A stretch of DNA of 64,000 nt. Origin: JBQCDV01 sp051960855. Its GTDB lineage: Bacteria > Actinomycetota > Actinomycetes > JAJZTN01. The stretch covers positions 37,223 through 101,222 of the forward strand of contig JBQCDV010000038.1 of assembly GCA_051960855.1 (NCBI GenBank). Reading direction: 5' to 3'. Shown piece after piece: positions 9,302 through 17,247 of this stretch. Position 1 is the stretch's first letter, and every line of letters begins with the position of its first letter. The notes under the pieces were generated by a model. The model was not told the origin of the DNA and did no database searches. It saw only the letters and a program-made list of their open reading frames with translations. Position numbers and translations under genes: made by a program.

Positions 9302-9999
9302 GCGGGCGACCCCGCCGCGTTGCGAACGTCGTTGCTGTCGCCTCCGTCGGCGACCGGGTGCAGGTCGGGGGCCACGATGAGCGACGGCTCGGTCTTGTCC
9401 CGGACCTCCTCGACGGTGACGCCGGGGGCGAGCTCGCGCAGCACGAGCCCCTCCGGGGTGACGTCGATGACCGCGAGGTCCGTGATGATCCGCTGGACTA
9501 CGGCCTTGCCGGTGAGCGGCAGGGCGCACTCGTCGACAATCTTGTAGCTGCCGTCTTTGGCCACGTGCTCCATCAGCACGATGACCTTCTTCGCGCCGTG
9601 GACGAGGTCCATGGCGCCACCCATCCCCTTGACCATCTTGCCGGGGATCATCCAGTTGGCCAGGTCTCCGCTCGCCGACACCTGCATGGCTCCGAGGATG
9701 GCTGCGTCGACGGCGCCGCCCCGGATCATTCCGAAGCTCAGCGAGGAGTCGAAGAAGACCGCTCCCGGCAGCAGGGTGACGGTTTCCTTGCCGGCGTTGA
9801 TGAGGTCGGGATCCTCGTCGCCTTCGTAGGGGTAGGGGCCGACGCCGAGGATGCCGTTCTCGCTCTGGAGCACGACGGTCACGCCCTCGGGAAGGTAGTT
9901 GGGCACCAGCGTCGGCAGCCCGATGCCGAGGTTGACGTAGGCGCCGTCCGGCAGCTCGCGGGCCGCGCGCGCGGCCATCTGCTCGCGGGTGAGAGCCAT
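9298..9999 (-). CDS. scoB: 3-oxoacid CoA-transferase, subunit B
   Basis: 233 aa, the beta subunit of the SCOT/acetate CoA-transferase family, which moves CoA between succinyl-CoA or acetyl-CoA and acetoacetate-type acids. Visible motifs are YVNLGIGLPTLVPNYLPEG, LQSENGILGVGPYP with the catalytic Glu, and GGAVDAAILGAMQVS. The start ATG at 9999 shares one base with the scoA stop (TGATG), so the subunits are coupled. The gene ends in a GTGA overlap with the GT2-TagF gene. Exact acid specificity cannot be read from sequence; 3-oxoadipate CoA-transferase is an alternative. Confidence 0.92.
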   Translation of the reverse strand: MALTREQMAARAARELPDGAYVNLGIGLPTLVPNYLPEGVTVVLQSENGILGVGPYPYEGDEDPDLINAGKETVTLLPGAVFFDSSLSFGMIRGGAVDAAILGAMQVSASGDLANWMIPGKMVKGMGGAMDLVHGAKKVIVLMEHVAKDGSYKIVDECALPLTGKAVVQRIITDLAVIDVTPEGLVLRELAPGVTVEEVRDKTEPSLIVAPDLHPVADGGDSNDVRNAAGSPA

Positions 10000-10829
10000 C
10001 AGGACCCCATCTCCTCTCCGGTGCCGGCCTCGACCGGCACGGCCGGGACGACTGGCACGGCCGGCACAGCCTGCTCCGACCGGGGCCGCACGGTGCGCTT
10101 CTCGATCCGCTTCTCCACCTCGGGGCCGACGACCACGACGCGCTGGACGAAGATGCCGGGCAGATGGATCTCGTCCGGGTCCAGCTCCCCGGGCTCCACG
10201 AGCTCCTCGACCTCGGCGATGGTCACGCGGCCGGCCATCGCGCACAGCGGGTTGAAGTTACGCGCGGACTTGTTGAAGACGAGATTGCCGTGCCGGTCGC
10301 CCTTCCACGCGTGCACGAGGCCGAAGTCGGTCGTGATGGCCTCCTCGAGCACGTAGGTGCGCCCGCCGAACTCCCGCGTCTCCTTGACAGGGCTGGCGAG
10401 GGCGACAGAGCCGTCCGGGTGGTAGCGCCACGGGAGGCCGCCCTCGGCAACCTGGGTACCCACGCCGGTGGCTGTGTAGAAGGCCGGGACCCCGACTCCG
10501 CCGGCGCGCAGCCGCTCCGCGAGCGTGCCCTGGGGGGTGAGCTCGACCTCCAGCTCGCCGGAGAGGAACTGGCGGGCGAACTCCTTGTTCTCGCCGACGT
10601 ACGACGAGGTCATCCGGGCGATGCGGCGGTCGGCCAGCAGGATCCCGAGCCCCCAGTCGTCCACTCCGCAGTTGTTCGAGACGACCCTGAGGCCCCCGAC
10701 GCCCCGGTCGTGCAGCGCCCGGATCAGCTGCATCGGGTTGCCGCACAGCCCGAAGCCCCCGACCGCGAGGGACGACCCCTCCGCGACGTCGGCAACAGCC
10801 TCGGCTGCACTTGCGACGACCTTGTCCAC
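9999..10829 (-). CDS. scoA: 3-oxoacid CoA-transferase, subunit A
   Basis: 276 aa, alpha subunit of the same enzyme. The CoA-binding glycine-rich region is VGGFGLCGNPMQLI near the N-terminus; VSNNCGVDDWGLGILL and GGLPWRYHPDGSVA follow as in family members. The GTG at 10829 is chosen because GGAGGAGG sits seven bases upstream and the family normally starts just before this DKVVASAAEAV helix. The last 40 residues are an Ala/Val/Pro-rich tail beyond the normal end of the subunit. The promoter should lie in the 197-bp gap shared with the divergent SpoIID gene. Confidence 0.92.
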   Translation of the reverse strand: MDKVVASAAEAVADVAEGSSLAVGGFGLCGNPMQLIRALHDRGVGGLRVVSNNCGVDDWGLGILLADRRIARMTSSYVGENKEFARQFLSGELEVELTPQGTLAERLRAGGVGVPAFYTATGVGTQVAEGGLPWRYHPDGSVALASPVKETREFGGRTYVLEEAITTDFGLVHAWKGDRHGNLVFNKSARNFNPLCAMAGRVTIAEVEELVEPGELDPDEIHLPGIFVQRVVVVGPEVEKRIEKRTVRPRSEQAVPAVPVVPAVPVEAGTGEEMGS

Positions 10830-11026
10830 GTCTGCCTCCTCCGTTCCTCGGCACTCTAACGGCCCGCCCGCCGCGGCCCGATGTCCCACACTCGGCCTTT
10901 GCTTGCCGCTAGCCTCGCGCGGGCTCCTGATGATCCATTCGGGTGAAATCCCCGTGCCCGCCTCGCGTGGCCGCTTGCCGCGCGACTTCAGGACCACGCC
11001 GTTCCGGTCGAGGGGGAGAGGTGCGC

Positions 11027-13378
11027 GTGTCCCACCTGAGGTCGTTCGTCTGCATCCGCCGAGGCCGTGCGGTTCTCGCCGCGGCCGCTGCCCTGGCTAC
11101 GGCCGCGACGACGGGGCCGGTGCTGTCGGGTGCTCTGGCGTCGGCCGCCGTCGCCGCTGTCGCACCCCCATCGTTCGTGCTGCACGGCAGCGGGTGGGGC
11201 CACGGCGTGGGGATGAGCCAGTACGGCGCCTATGCGCAGGCACGCGCTGGCCGGAGCGCCGCCACGATCCTGGGCATGTACTTCCCGGGGACGTCTCTGG
11301 GGAACGTCGACGACACCGCGACCGCCGTTGTGAACCTGCTGCACGACACCTCCTCGACCACGTTCGGCGTCGCGGGCGTGGCCGGTGGGACGGCTGCGGT
11401 CGCGCTCACCGTCCCGGCGGGTTCGACCGTGACGCAGACGAGCCCGCCGCCGGCCTCGAACACCCCCACCGCCACTGCGAGCGACACCACGACACCGACG
11501 ACACCGACACCGACGACGACGCCGTCCCCCACGCCGACGGGAGGCAGCGTCCTGCCGGCAGACACGGTGCTGCTCACGGCCACGTCGGCAGCGACCTTCC
11601 GGATCGCCAGCGACAGCACGCGTGGCGTCATGGTGACCTCAAGCGACGGGCGGGCCTGGTCGGTGCAGCCGGCCGCGCCGTTGCGGGTGACGTGGTCGGG
11701 TGCCACCGGCGGGCCGAACGGCGCCAATGGCCTGCTGAAGGTCACCGGACCGACCGGGGGCTACACGACCTACCGCTACGGCCAGGTCTCGTTGCGGTGG
11801 GACCGGACCAGCACCGGCTCCAACCTCGAGACGGTCCTGACGCTGCCGGTAGCGGCGTACCTGCTTGGTATCGGCGAGATGCCCTCGTCGTGGGGCGTCT
11901 CCGGGGCGGCGGCCCTGCAGGCTCAGGCGATCGTGGCCCGCACGTACGCACTGCGCGCCGTCGCCGCGAACTCCGCCAGCAAGCGGGCCACCTGCGCCTG
12001 CCAGCTCTACGACACGACGGCCGACCAGGTCTACGTCGGCTGGTCCAAGGAGTCCGACCCGACCTACGGCGCCTACTGGCGTGCGGCAGTGACCGCGACA
12101 GCCGGCAAGGCCGTGACCTACCAAGGCGCCCTCGCGCAGACCTACTACTCCTCCAGCAACGGGGGCCGGACCGAGTCCGCCGCCGATGTGTGGGGCGGGT
12201 CCGTGCCCTACCTGACGTCCGTCGCAGACCCGTGGAGCCTGAGCTCCGTGAACCCCAACCGGGCCTGGTCGGCGACGATCAGCCAGGCGAAGATGGCCTC
12301 CGCCTTCGGTCTCCCGGACGTCATGCGCCTGGACCTGTCACGGCGCACGGCCGGCGGCGGGATCCGCCAGGCGACCGCGACGTCCAGCAGCGGGGCGACT
12401 GCGACGCTCAGCGGGGCCACCCTGGCCTCCCGCCTCGGCCTACGGGCCCGGTGGGTCCAGCGGCTGACCGACCGGGCCGGCGGCGCCGACCGCTTCGCGA
12501 CCGCGGTTGCGATCGCTGCGAAGGTCAGCTCTCCGGCGTCTGTCGCCGTCCTCGCGAACGGCGAGGACGAGCATCTCGTTGACGGCGTGGTGGCGGGTCC
12601 ATTGGCTGACGCGGCACGCGGCGTCGTCCTGCTGGCCGACACCACCTCGCTGCCCGCAGCGACGACCGCCGAGCTCACACGCCGCCGGCCCAGCACGGTC
12701 TACCTGGTCGGCGGCACAGCGGCCCTGGGACCGCAGGTCGAGGCGCAGCTCGCGCAGCTGCTGCCGGGGACGACCGTCGTGCGTGAGGGGGGCGCCGACC
12801 GCTACGAGACCGCCGCGCTGGTCAGCCGCGAGGCCCGCCGGCTGGTCCCGGCTTCGACCGGTGCCGCGAGCGCCCTGGTCGCCCCCGGAGACAACGCGCA
12901 GGCGCTGCTCGATGCGCTGGTCGCCGCTGGTCCGGCCGCCGCTCTCTCGCGCCCGCTGCTGCTGGTGTCGAAGACGTCGCTGCCCGCCTCGACGGCGGCC
13001 GCTCTCAAGGACCTCGGGATCACCTCGACGACCGTGGTCGCTACGGGCGGATCGGTCGCTGACAGTGTCGTCGCGCAACTGCCCGCGCCGGTCGCGGTGC
13101 GGGGGGCCGACCAGGTCGCCACGGCGGCGGCCGTCGCTACGGCGTTCAGCGCCAGTGTTGGCACGGGCACCGTGGTGCTGGCGAAGAACGCCGGGGCGCC
13201 AGTCGACGCCCTCGCTGCTGCCAGCCTGGGGCGGCTCATCCTGCTGACGGACCCCGTGGCGCTGCCGACTGCGACCGCGCAGTGGCTTCAGTCCCACGGC
13301 CAGGTCGACACCGTGCTAGCCGTCGGCGGCACAGCGGTGGTGTCGGCCGCGACGCTGACGGCGGCCGCGCAGAGCTAG
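11027..13378 (+). CDS. Secreted SpoIID-domain protein with cell wall binding repeat 2 domains
   Basis: 783 aa. A signal peptide with an Ala-rich core (AVLAAAAALATAATT) is followed by the hallmark HGSGWGHGVGMSQYGA of the SpoIID/LytB family. SpoIID is known as a lytic transglycosylase acting on peptidoglycan; LytB-type relatives stimulate amidases. A Thr/Pro linker interrupts the SpoIID region (about residues 140-180), and SYYSSSNGGRTES-type sequence closes it. Three tandem cell-wall-binding repeats 2 fill residues 490-783 (RAGGADRFATAVAIA, REGGADRYETAAL, VRGADQVATAAAVA). The GTG at 11027 is preferred over 11021 because GGGGGAG then lies eight bases away. The last TAG overlaps the convergent stop. 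Probably a wall-anchored peptidoglycan-remodelling factor. Confidence 0.88.
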   Translation: MSHLRSFVCIRRGRAVLAAAAALATAATTGPVLSGALASAAVAAVAPPSFVLHGSGWGHGVGMSQYGAYAQARAGRSAATILGMYFPGTSLGNVDDTATAVVNLLHDTSSTTFGVAGVAGGTAAVALTVPAGSTVTQTSPPPASNTPTATASDTTTPTTPTPTTTPSPTPTGGSVLPADTVLLTATSAATFRIASDSTRGVMVTSSDGRAWSVQPAAPLRVTWSGATGGPNGANGLLKVTGPTGGYTTYRYGQVSLRWDRTSTGSNLETVLTLPVAAYLLGIGEMPSSWGVSGAAALQAQAIVARTYALRAVAANSASKRATCACQLYDTTADQVYVGWSKESDPTYGAYWRAAVTATAGKAVTYQGALAQTYYSSSNGGRTESAADVWGGSVPYLTSVADPWSLSSVNPNRAWSATISQAKMASAFGLPDVMRLDLSRRTAGGGIRQATATSSSGATATLSGATLASRLGLRARWVQRLTDRAGGADRFATAVAIAAKVSSPASVAVLANGEDEHLVDGVVAGPLADAARGVVLLADTTSLPAATTAELTRRRPSTVYLVGGTAALGPQVEAQLAQLLPGTTVVREGGADRYETAALVSREARRLVPASTGAASALVAPGDNAQALLDALVAAGPAAALSRPLLLVSKTSLPASTAAALKDLGITSTTVVATGGSVADSVVAQLPAPVAVRGADQVATAAAVATAFSASVGTGTVVLAKNAGAPVDALAAASLGRLILLTDPVALPTATAQWLQSHGQVDTVLAVGGTAVVSAATLTAAAQS

Positions 13379-14166
13379 AGCAGGACCTCGTCGACCCGCT
13401 CGGAGGCGATGCGCCGCTCCACGACTGCCGCGTCGAGGTGGCGGCAGAGCACCAGCGACCCGCCGGAGCTGAGCGCGCCCAGCAGGTGCGCGGCGACCGC
13501 GGGGTCCAGCGGCGAGCGGTCGGTCAGCAGCCGCGCTCCTGCTGGGACGACGCCTGCGGCCCGCACGTCGCGCAGCGACAGCGAGCTGCCGTCGCGCACG
13601 AGGGCGGCAGCCATGGGGTCGGGGGTCGCCACGACCGGGGCGATGTCGGGCTGAGCGAGCAGGGCGCGGTCGGCGTCGTGGCCTCCCTCGAGCAGCGGCT
13701 CCGGCGCGGGCGCGTTGAGCGGCGCCAGAGCGGTGACCAGCACCTGCCACGACGGAGCGGAGACGGCTCCCACTGCTGAGCCGGTGTCGTGCCCCGTGGC
13801 GGCCGAATGCACCGCGGGGGGTCCGACAACGACGGCGGCCGGCTCCCCGGACGGCGTTCGGGGATCGCCTGACCCGTCCTCTCGCAGGTCCACCACCGTC
13901 ACGCCGCAGGACCAGGCCGCGAGGAGCCAGACGCAGGCCTGCCAGTGCGGGGGCAGCGCGATGCCGAGGGCGTCTCCGTCTTCGAGCTCGAGGTCGGTGA
14001 CGAGCAGGTTGCCGGCCTTGGCGACCCAGTTCGCCGCGGTCGCCACCGACAGCTCCGTGCGTTCGCCGGTCGCGTCGTCGTAGTACGTGACCAGCGGGCG
14101 CGCCGCGTCCCGGCGCAGGGCCTGCCGGAGCAGCTCGGCAACGTCGACCTCGGAGGCAGCGGGCAT
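13375..14166 (-). CDS. TIGR03089-like protein (partial adenylation-enzyme fold)
   Basis: 263 aa. VTYYDDATGERTELS, ANWVAKAGNLLVTDLELEDGD and IALPPHWQACVWLLAAWSCG resemble the first third of AMP-forming acyl/aryl-CoA synthetases, but the P-loop and adenylation motifs (the STGTTGxPK and YGxTE type) are missing. This is the pattern of the actinobacterial TIGR03089 family, matching Rv3268 in position. ATG 14166 begins the conserved part; in-frame codons further upstream are translated repeat DNA. Its stop overlaps the SpoIID stop (CTAG). Function unknown; catalysis as a CoA ligase is unlikely. Confidence 0.8.
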   Translation of the reverse strand: MPAASEVDVAELLRQALRRDAARPLVTYYDDATGERTELSVATAANWVAKAGNLLVTDLELEDGDALGIALPPHWQACVWLLAAWSCGVTVVDLREDGSGDPRTPSGEPAAVVVGPPAVHSAATGHDTGSAVGAVSAPSWQVLVTALAPLNAPAPEPLLEGGHDADRALLAQPDIAPVVATPDPMAAALVRDGSSLSLRDVRAAGVVPAGARLLTDRSPLDPAVAAHLLGALSSGGSLVLCRHLDAAVVERRIASERVDEVLL

Positions 14167-14220
14167 GCCCGCCACCCTAGATCGGTCTCGCCGGACGTCG
14201 AACTCGCCGCGACCCTGCAG

Positions 14221-14274
14221 GTTGGCCAGGTGGGCCAGGTAGGCCAGGCTTGCCACGTGGGCCAGGTTGGCCAC
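14221..14274. repeat. 9-bp tandem repeat upstream of TIGR03089 gene
   Basis: Six consecutive 9-base units of the type gttggccag / gtgggccag / gtaggccag / gcttgccac, each centred on TGGCCA or GGGCCA. It lies in the 210-bp gap between the divergent genes at 13375-14166 and 14377-15477, 55 bp before the former's start. It could be a slippage product or an operator array. Confidence 0.85.
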
Positions 14275-14376
14275 GTTGTCGGTGCCGGTGCGTAGGCTTC
14301 GCCAGCATCACGTTGCGTCCGAACGGCGCTGCCGGAGGCGGGCGAGCGTCGTCGGCGACCTGTGAGGGGGCATGCG

Positions 14377-15477
14377 GTGGAGGCTCGGGGGGCTCGTGCG
14401 CGGGAGGCGGTCATCCTCGTCGGCGGTCAGGGCAGTCGGCTGCGTCCTCTGACGCTGGGGACGGCCAAGCCACTGCTACCCGTCGCCGGGCTGCCGTTCG
14501 TCGTCCACCAGCTGGCCAAGCTGGCCGCCGCCGGGATCGAGCACGTCGTCATGGCGACGAGCTACCGCGCGAGCACCTTCGCGGAGTCGCTGGGGGACGG
14601 TGCGGCACTGGGGCTGCGGGTCGAGTACGTCACCGAGACCGAGCCGCTCGGCACCGGCGGCGCCATCCGCAACGTGGCCGACCGGCTGGAGGCGGCGCCC
14701 GACGAGCCGGTGGTGGTGCTCAACGGCGACATCCTCAGCGGCCACGACCTGCCGGCGCAGCTCGACCGCCACCAGGCCAGCGACGCCGACGTCACGCTGC
14801 ACCTGACCGAGGCGGAGGACCCCCGTCAGTTCGGGGTGGTGCCCACCGACGGTGACGGACGGGTGCTCGCCTTCCACGAAAAGATGGCCGAGCCGGTGAG
14901 CAGCCAGATCAACGCCGGCTGCTACGTCTTCCGCCGCAAGCTCATCGACACCATTCCGGACGGCCGCCCGGTGTCGGTCGAGCGGGAGACCTTCCCGCAG
15001 CTGCTGGCTGACGGCTCCGTCGTGATCGGTCACCTCGACGCCTCCTACTGGATGGACCTCGGCAGCGCCGCGGCCTACGTGCAGGGCTGCCGCGATGTCG
15101 TCCTGGGCCGCATCGGCTCGCACGCGCTGCCCGTCGTCCCGGGGGAGAAGCTGCTGCTCGACGGTGCCGAGGTCGACCCCGCCGCCCTGGTGCGAGGTGG
15201 CAGCACGATCGGACGCGGCGCGCGCGTCGCGCCCGGTGCGGTCGTCGAGGGATCGGTGCTGCTCGACGGTGCCGTGGTCGAGCGGGAGGCCTTGGTGCGC
15301 GACTCCGTGATCGGTTCGGAGGCCCGCGTCGGCGAGCGCACCGTCGTGCGGGACGCCGTGGTCGGCGACCGTTCCGACACGGGAGCCGACAACGAGCTCA
15401 TCGCCGCCGTGCGCCTGTGGTCGGACCGCCGGCTGCCCGACGCGTCGCTGCGCTTCACCCCGCCGCCGGCGACGTGA
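14377..15477 (+). CDS. manB: Mannose-1-phosphate guanylyltransferase-like sugar nucleotidyltransferase
   Basis: 366 aa, in the position of Rv3264c. The nucleotidyltransferase signature is VILVGGQGSRLRPLTL, followed by KPLLPVAG, VLNGDILSG and FHEKMAEPVSSQINAGCYVF. The C-terminal 100 residues are left-handed beta-helix hexads (IGRGARVAPGAVVEGSVLLDG). The family makes NDP-sugars; the mycobacterial orthologue makes GDP-mannose. The GTG at 14377 is chosen because GAGGGGG lies six bases upstream; a GTG at 14362 has no such site. It is coupled to the next gene by a GTGA overlap. A glucose-1-phosphate uridylyl/thymidylyl specificity remains possible. Confidence 0.82.
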   Translation: MEARGARAREAVILVGGQGSRLRPLTLGTAKPLLPVAGLPFVVHQLAKLAAAGIEHVVMATSYRASTFAESLGDGAALGLRVEYVTETEPLGTGGAIRNVADRLEAAPDEPVVVLNGDILSGHDLPAQLDRHQASDADVTLHLTEAEDPRQFGVVPTDGDGRVLAFHEKMAEPVSSQINAGCYVFRRKLIDTIPDGRPVSVERETFPQLLADGSVVIGHLDASYWMDLGSAAAYVQGCRDVVLGRIGSHALPVVPGEKLLLDGAEVDPAALVRGGSTIGRGARVAPGAVVEGSVLLDGAVVEREALVRDSVIGSEARVGERTVVRDAVVGDRSDTGADNELIAAVRLWSDRRLPDASLRFTPPPAT

Positions 15478-16445
15478 CACCTGCGGATGCCCCCGTCATC
15501 GACGTCTGGCACGCCGGTCGGCCCGTCCCGGTCGACGCGATGCTGTCGGTCTATCGGCGCGGAGGGTCCGACCCGACGATGCGACGCGAGCGGACGGGGG
15601 TGTGGTGGCTGACCCTTCGGACTCCTGACGGTGCCGCGACTCTGCGGCTCGCTCCCCTCCGCCCCGCCTCCGGCGGCGTCGGGGACGTGGCGATCGCCGG
15701 ATGGGGGGCGGGGGCCGAGTGGGCGGTGGCGGCTGCGCCGGACCTGCTCGGTCGGTCGGACGACACCGTGGGCGACTTCCACTGCACTCACCCCGTGCTC
15801 CGCGAGGTGCAGCGCCGGCGCCCCGGGCTGCGAGTGGGACGGTCCGGGTTGGTGCTCGGCGCGCTCGCCCCGGCGATCCTCGAGCAGAAGGTGACCGGCG
15901 TCGAGGCGTTCGGCGCCTTCGCCACACTCACGCGGCAGCACGGCGACCTCGCCCCGCTGCCGCCGGTCCTCGATGCCGACGCCGCCGCAGCCGGTGTCGC
16001 CGCGATGCGCGTGCCGCTGTCGCCGGAGCAGTGGGGTGCGATCCCCTCGTGGGACTGGCATCGAGCGGAGGTCGACGGGAAGCGGTCGGCGACGCTGCTG
16101 CGGGCCGTGGCCAGGGCCGGTGCGCTCGAGCGGCTGTCAGCCGCCGACCCCGCCACCGCCGACGCCGCTCTCCGCGCGCTGCCAGGGGTGGGGGCGTGGA
16201 CGTCGTCGGAGGTCCGCTACCGGGCGCTGGGAGATCCGGATGCGGTCAGCGTGGGCGACTACCACCTGAGCAAGCGGGTCGGCTGGGCGCTGGTCGGCCG
16301 CCCCGTGGACGACGACGCGATGCTCGAGCTGCTCGAGCCGTGGCGAGGCCACCGCTACCGCGTCGTGCGCCTCGTCGAACTCAGCGGTCTGGCCCCGCCG
16401 CGCCGCGGCCCCCGGATGTCCGTCCACGGGCATCGGGACCGGTAG
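15474..16445 (+). CDS. AlkA-type DNA-3-methyladenine glycosylase
   Basis: 323 aa. Base-excision glycosylase of the HhH-GPD superfamily: LRALPGVGAWTSSEVRYRA is the helix-hairpin-helix with the GPD-type glycine loop, and SVGDYHLSK carries the catalytic Asp. KVTGVEAFGAF precedes it as in AlkA relatives. The GTG start at 15474 overlaps the nucleotidyltransferase stop (GTGA). The last 65 bp run antisense over the end of cofE, and the stop lies inside an 18-bp tandem repeat. Known family role: removal of alkylated bases. There is no Ada-type regulator nearby. Confidence 0.88.
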   Translation: MTPADAPVIDVWHAGRPVPVDAMLSVYRRGGSDPTMRRERTGVWWLTLRTPDGAATLRLAPLRPASGGVGDVAIAGWGAGAEWAVAAAPDLLGRSDDTVGDFHCTHPVLREVQRRRPGLRVGRSGLVLGALAPAILEQKVTGVEAFGAFATLTRQHGDLAPLPPVLDADAAAAGVAAMRVPLSPEQWGAIPSWDWHRAEVDGKRSATLLRAVARAGALERLSAADPATADAALRALPGVGAWTSSEVRYRALGDPDAVSVGDYHLSKRVGWALVGRPVDDDAMLELLEPWRGHRYRVVRLVELSGLAPPRRGPRMSVHGHRDR

Positions 16446-17247
16446 AGGCATCGGGACCGGTAGAGGCATCGCGACCAGCAGAGACTCGGGGTGCTGCGGC
16501 TTGCTCGCGGCCCAGCGCGATCGCCTGCTCCGTGCCCAGCCAGAACTGGTCCTCGTCGAGTGGGCGCACCAGCGCCTGCGCGCCCGGTCCGTCCTCGTCG
16601 GTCACCAGGTGGGCCAGGCCGCGCACCACGGCGGCCGGCACACCGGTCAGCTTGCCCTTGACGAGGTCGGCGGCGGCAGCGATCTCGTCGGCGACCGCCG
16701 CGACGGTGACCTGCAGGACGTTGCCGTGGCTGTCCCGCCGCCCTCGGGCGTCGTCGAGCACGCGCAAGCCGGCGGCTCCGATCGCCACATCGGTCTGACC
16801 CAGGCGCCACGGCCGGCCGAACGTGTCGGTGACGACGACGGCGAGGCGGCGGCCGCTGCGACGTTCGAGCTCGGCGCGCAGCGCGCGGGCGGAGGCGTCG
16901 GGGTCGCGGGGCAGCAGGACCAGAGTCCCGGAGGCGGTGTTGCTGGCGTCGACGCCGGCCGCTGCGGTGACGAGGCCGTGGTGGGTGGCCACGATCGACG
17001 TCGTGCCCCGCGGCGTCCTCCAGCTGCTGACGACGCGGGCGGTCTCGGCTGCGATGACGGCTTCGCGCTCCTCGTCGGTGGTCGCGGACACGAGGCGGCC
17101 CTCGGCCTTGCTAACGGCCTTGCTCGTGATGACGACGATGTCGCCATCGGCCAGGGCTGGCGCCGACTGGGCGAGGATGTCGGCGAGGTCGTCGCCGGGC
17201 TGGATCTCCGGCACCCCCTCGACCGGCAGGACCGAGAACGCCGGCAT
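16381..17247 (-). CDS. cofE: Coenzyme F420-0:L-glutamate ligase
   Basis: 288 aa enzyme adding glutamate to F420-0 with GTP. Motifs: LPVEGVPEIQPGDDLADIL, DGDIVVITSKAVSKAEGR, VVVTDTFGRPWRLGQTDVAIG and DEIAAAADLVKGKLTGVPAA. It ends after an Asp/Ser/Thr/Gly-rich tail and lacks the C-terminal FMN-binding nitroreductase domain present in mycobacterial FbiB. ATG 17247 shares one base with the cofD stop (TGATG). The tail is partly encoded by an 18-bp tandem repeat that also contains the stop of the convergent AlkA gene. Confidence 0.92.
   Translation of the reverse strand: MPAFSVLPVEGVPEIQPGDDLADILAQSAPALADGDIVVITSKAVSKAEGRLVSATTDEEREAVIAAETARVVSSWRTPRGTTSIVATHHGLVTAAAGVDASNTASGTLVLLPRDPDASARALRAELERRSGRRLAVVVTDTFGRPWRLGQTDVAIGAAGLRVLDDARGRRDSHGNVLQVTVAAVADEIAAAADLVKGKLTGVPAAVVRGLAHLVTDEDGPGAQALVRPLDEDQFWLGTEQAIALGREQAAAPRVSAGRDASTGPDASTGPDARGRTSGGRGAAGPDR
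16431..16483. repeat. 18-bp tandem repeat in the AlkA/cofE antisense overlap
   Basis: Two perfect copies of catcgggaccggtagagg (16431-16448, 16449-16466) and a decayed third. On the plus strand the first copy carries the AlkA stop codon TAG; on the minus strand each copy adds the six residues DASTGP to the CofE tail. Copy-number change would therefore alter only CofE. Confidence 0.9.

Noticed and set aside
8417..9547. Open plus-strand frame opposite the GT2-TagF gene
   Set aside because: No recognisable domain, and the minus-strand gene has complete GT2 motifs across the same bases.
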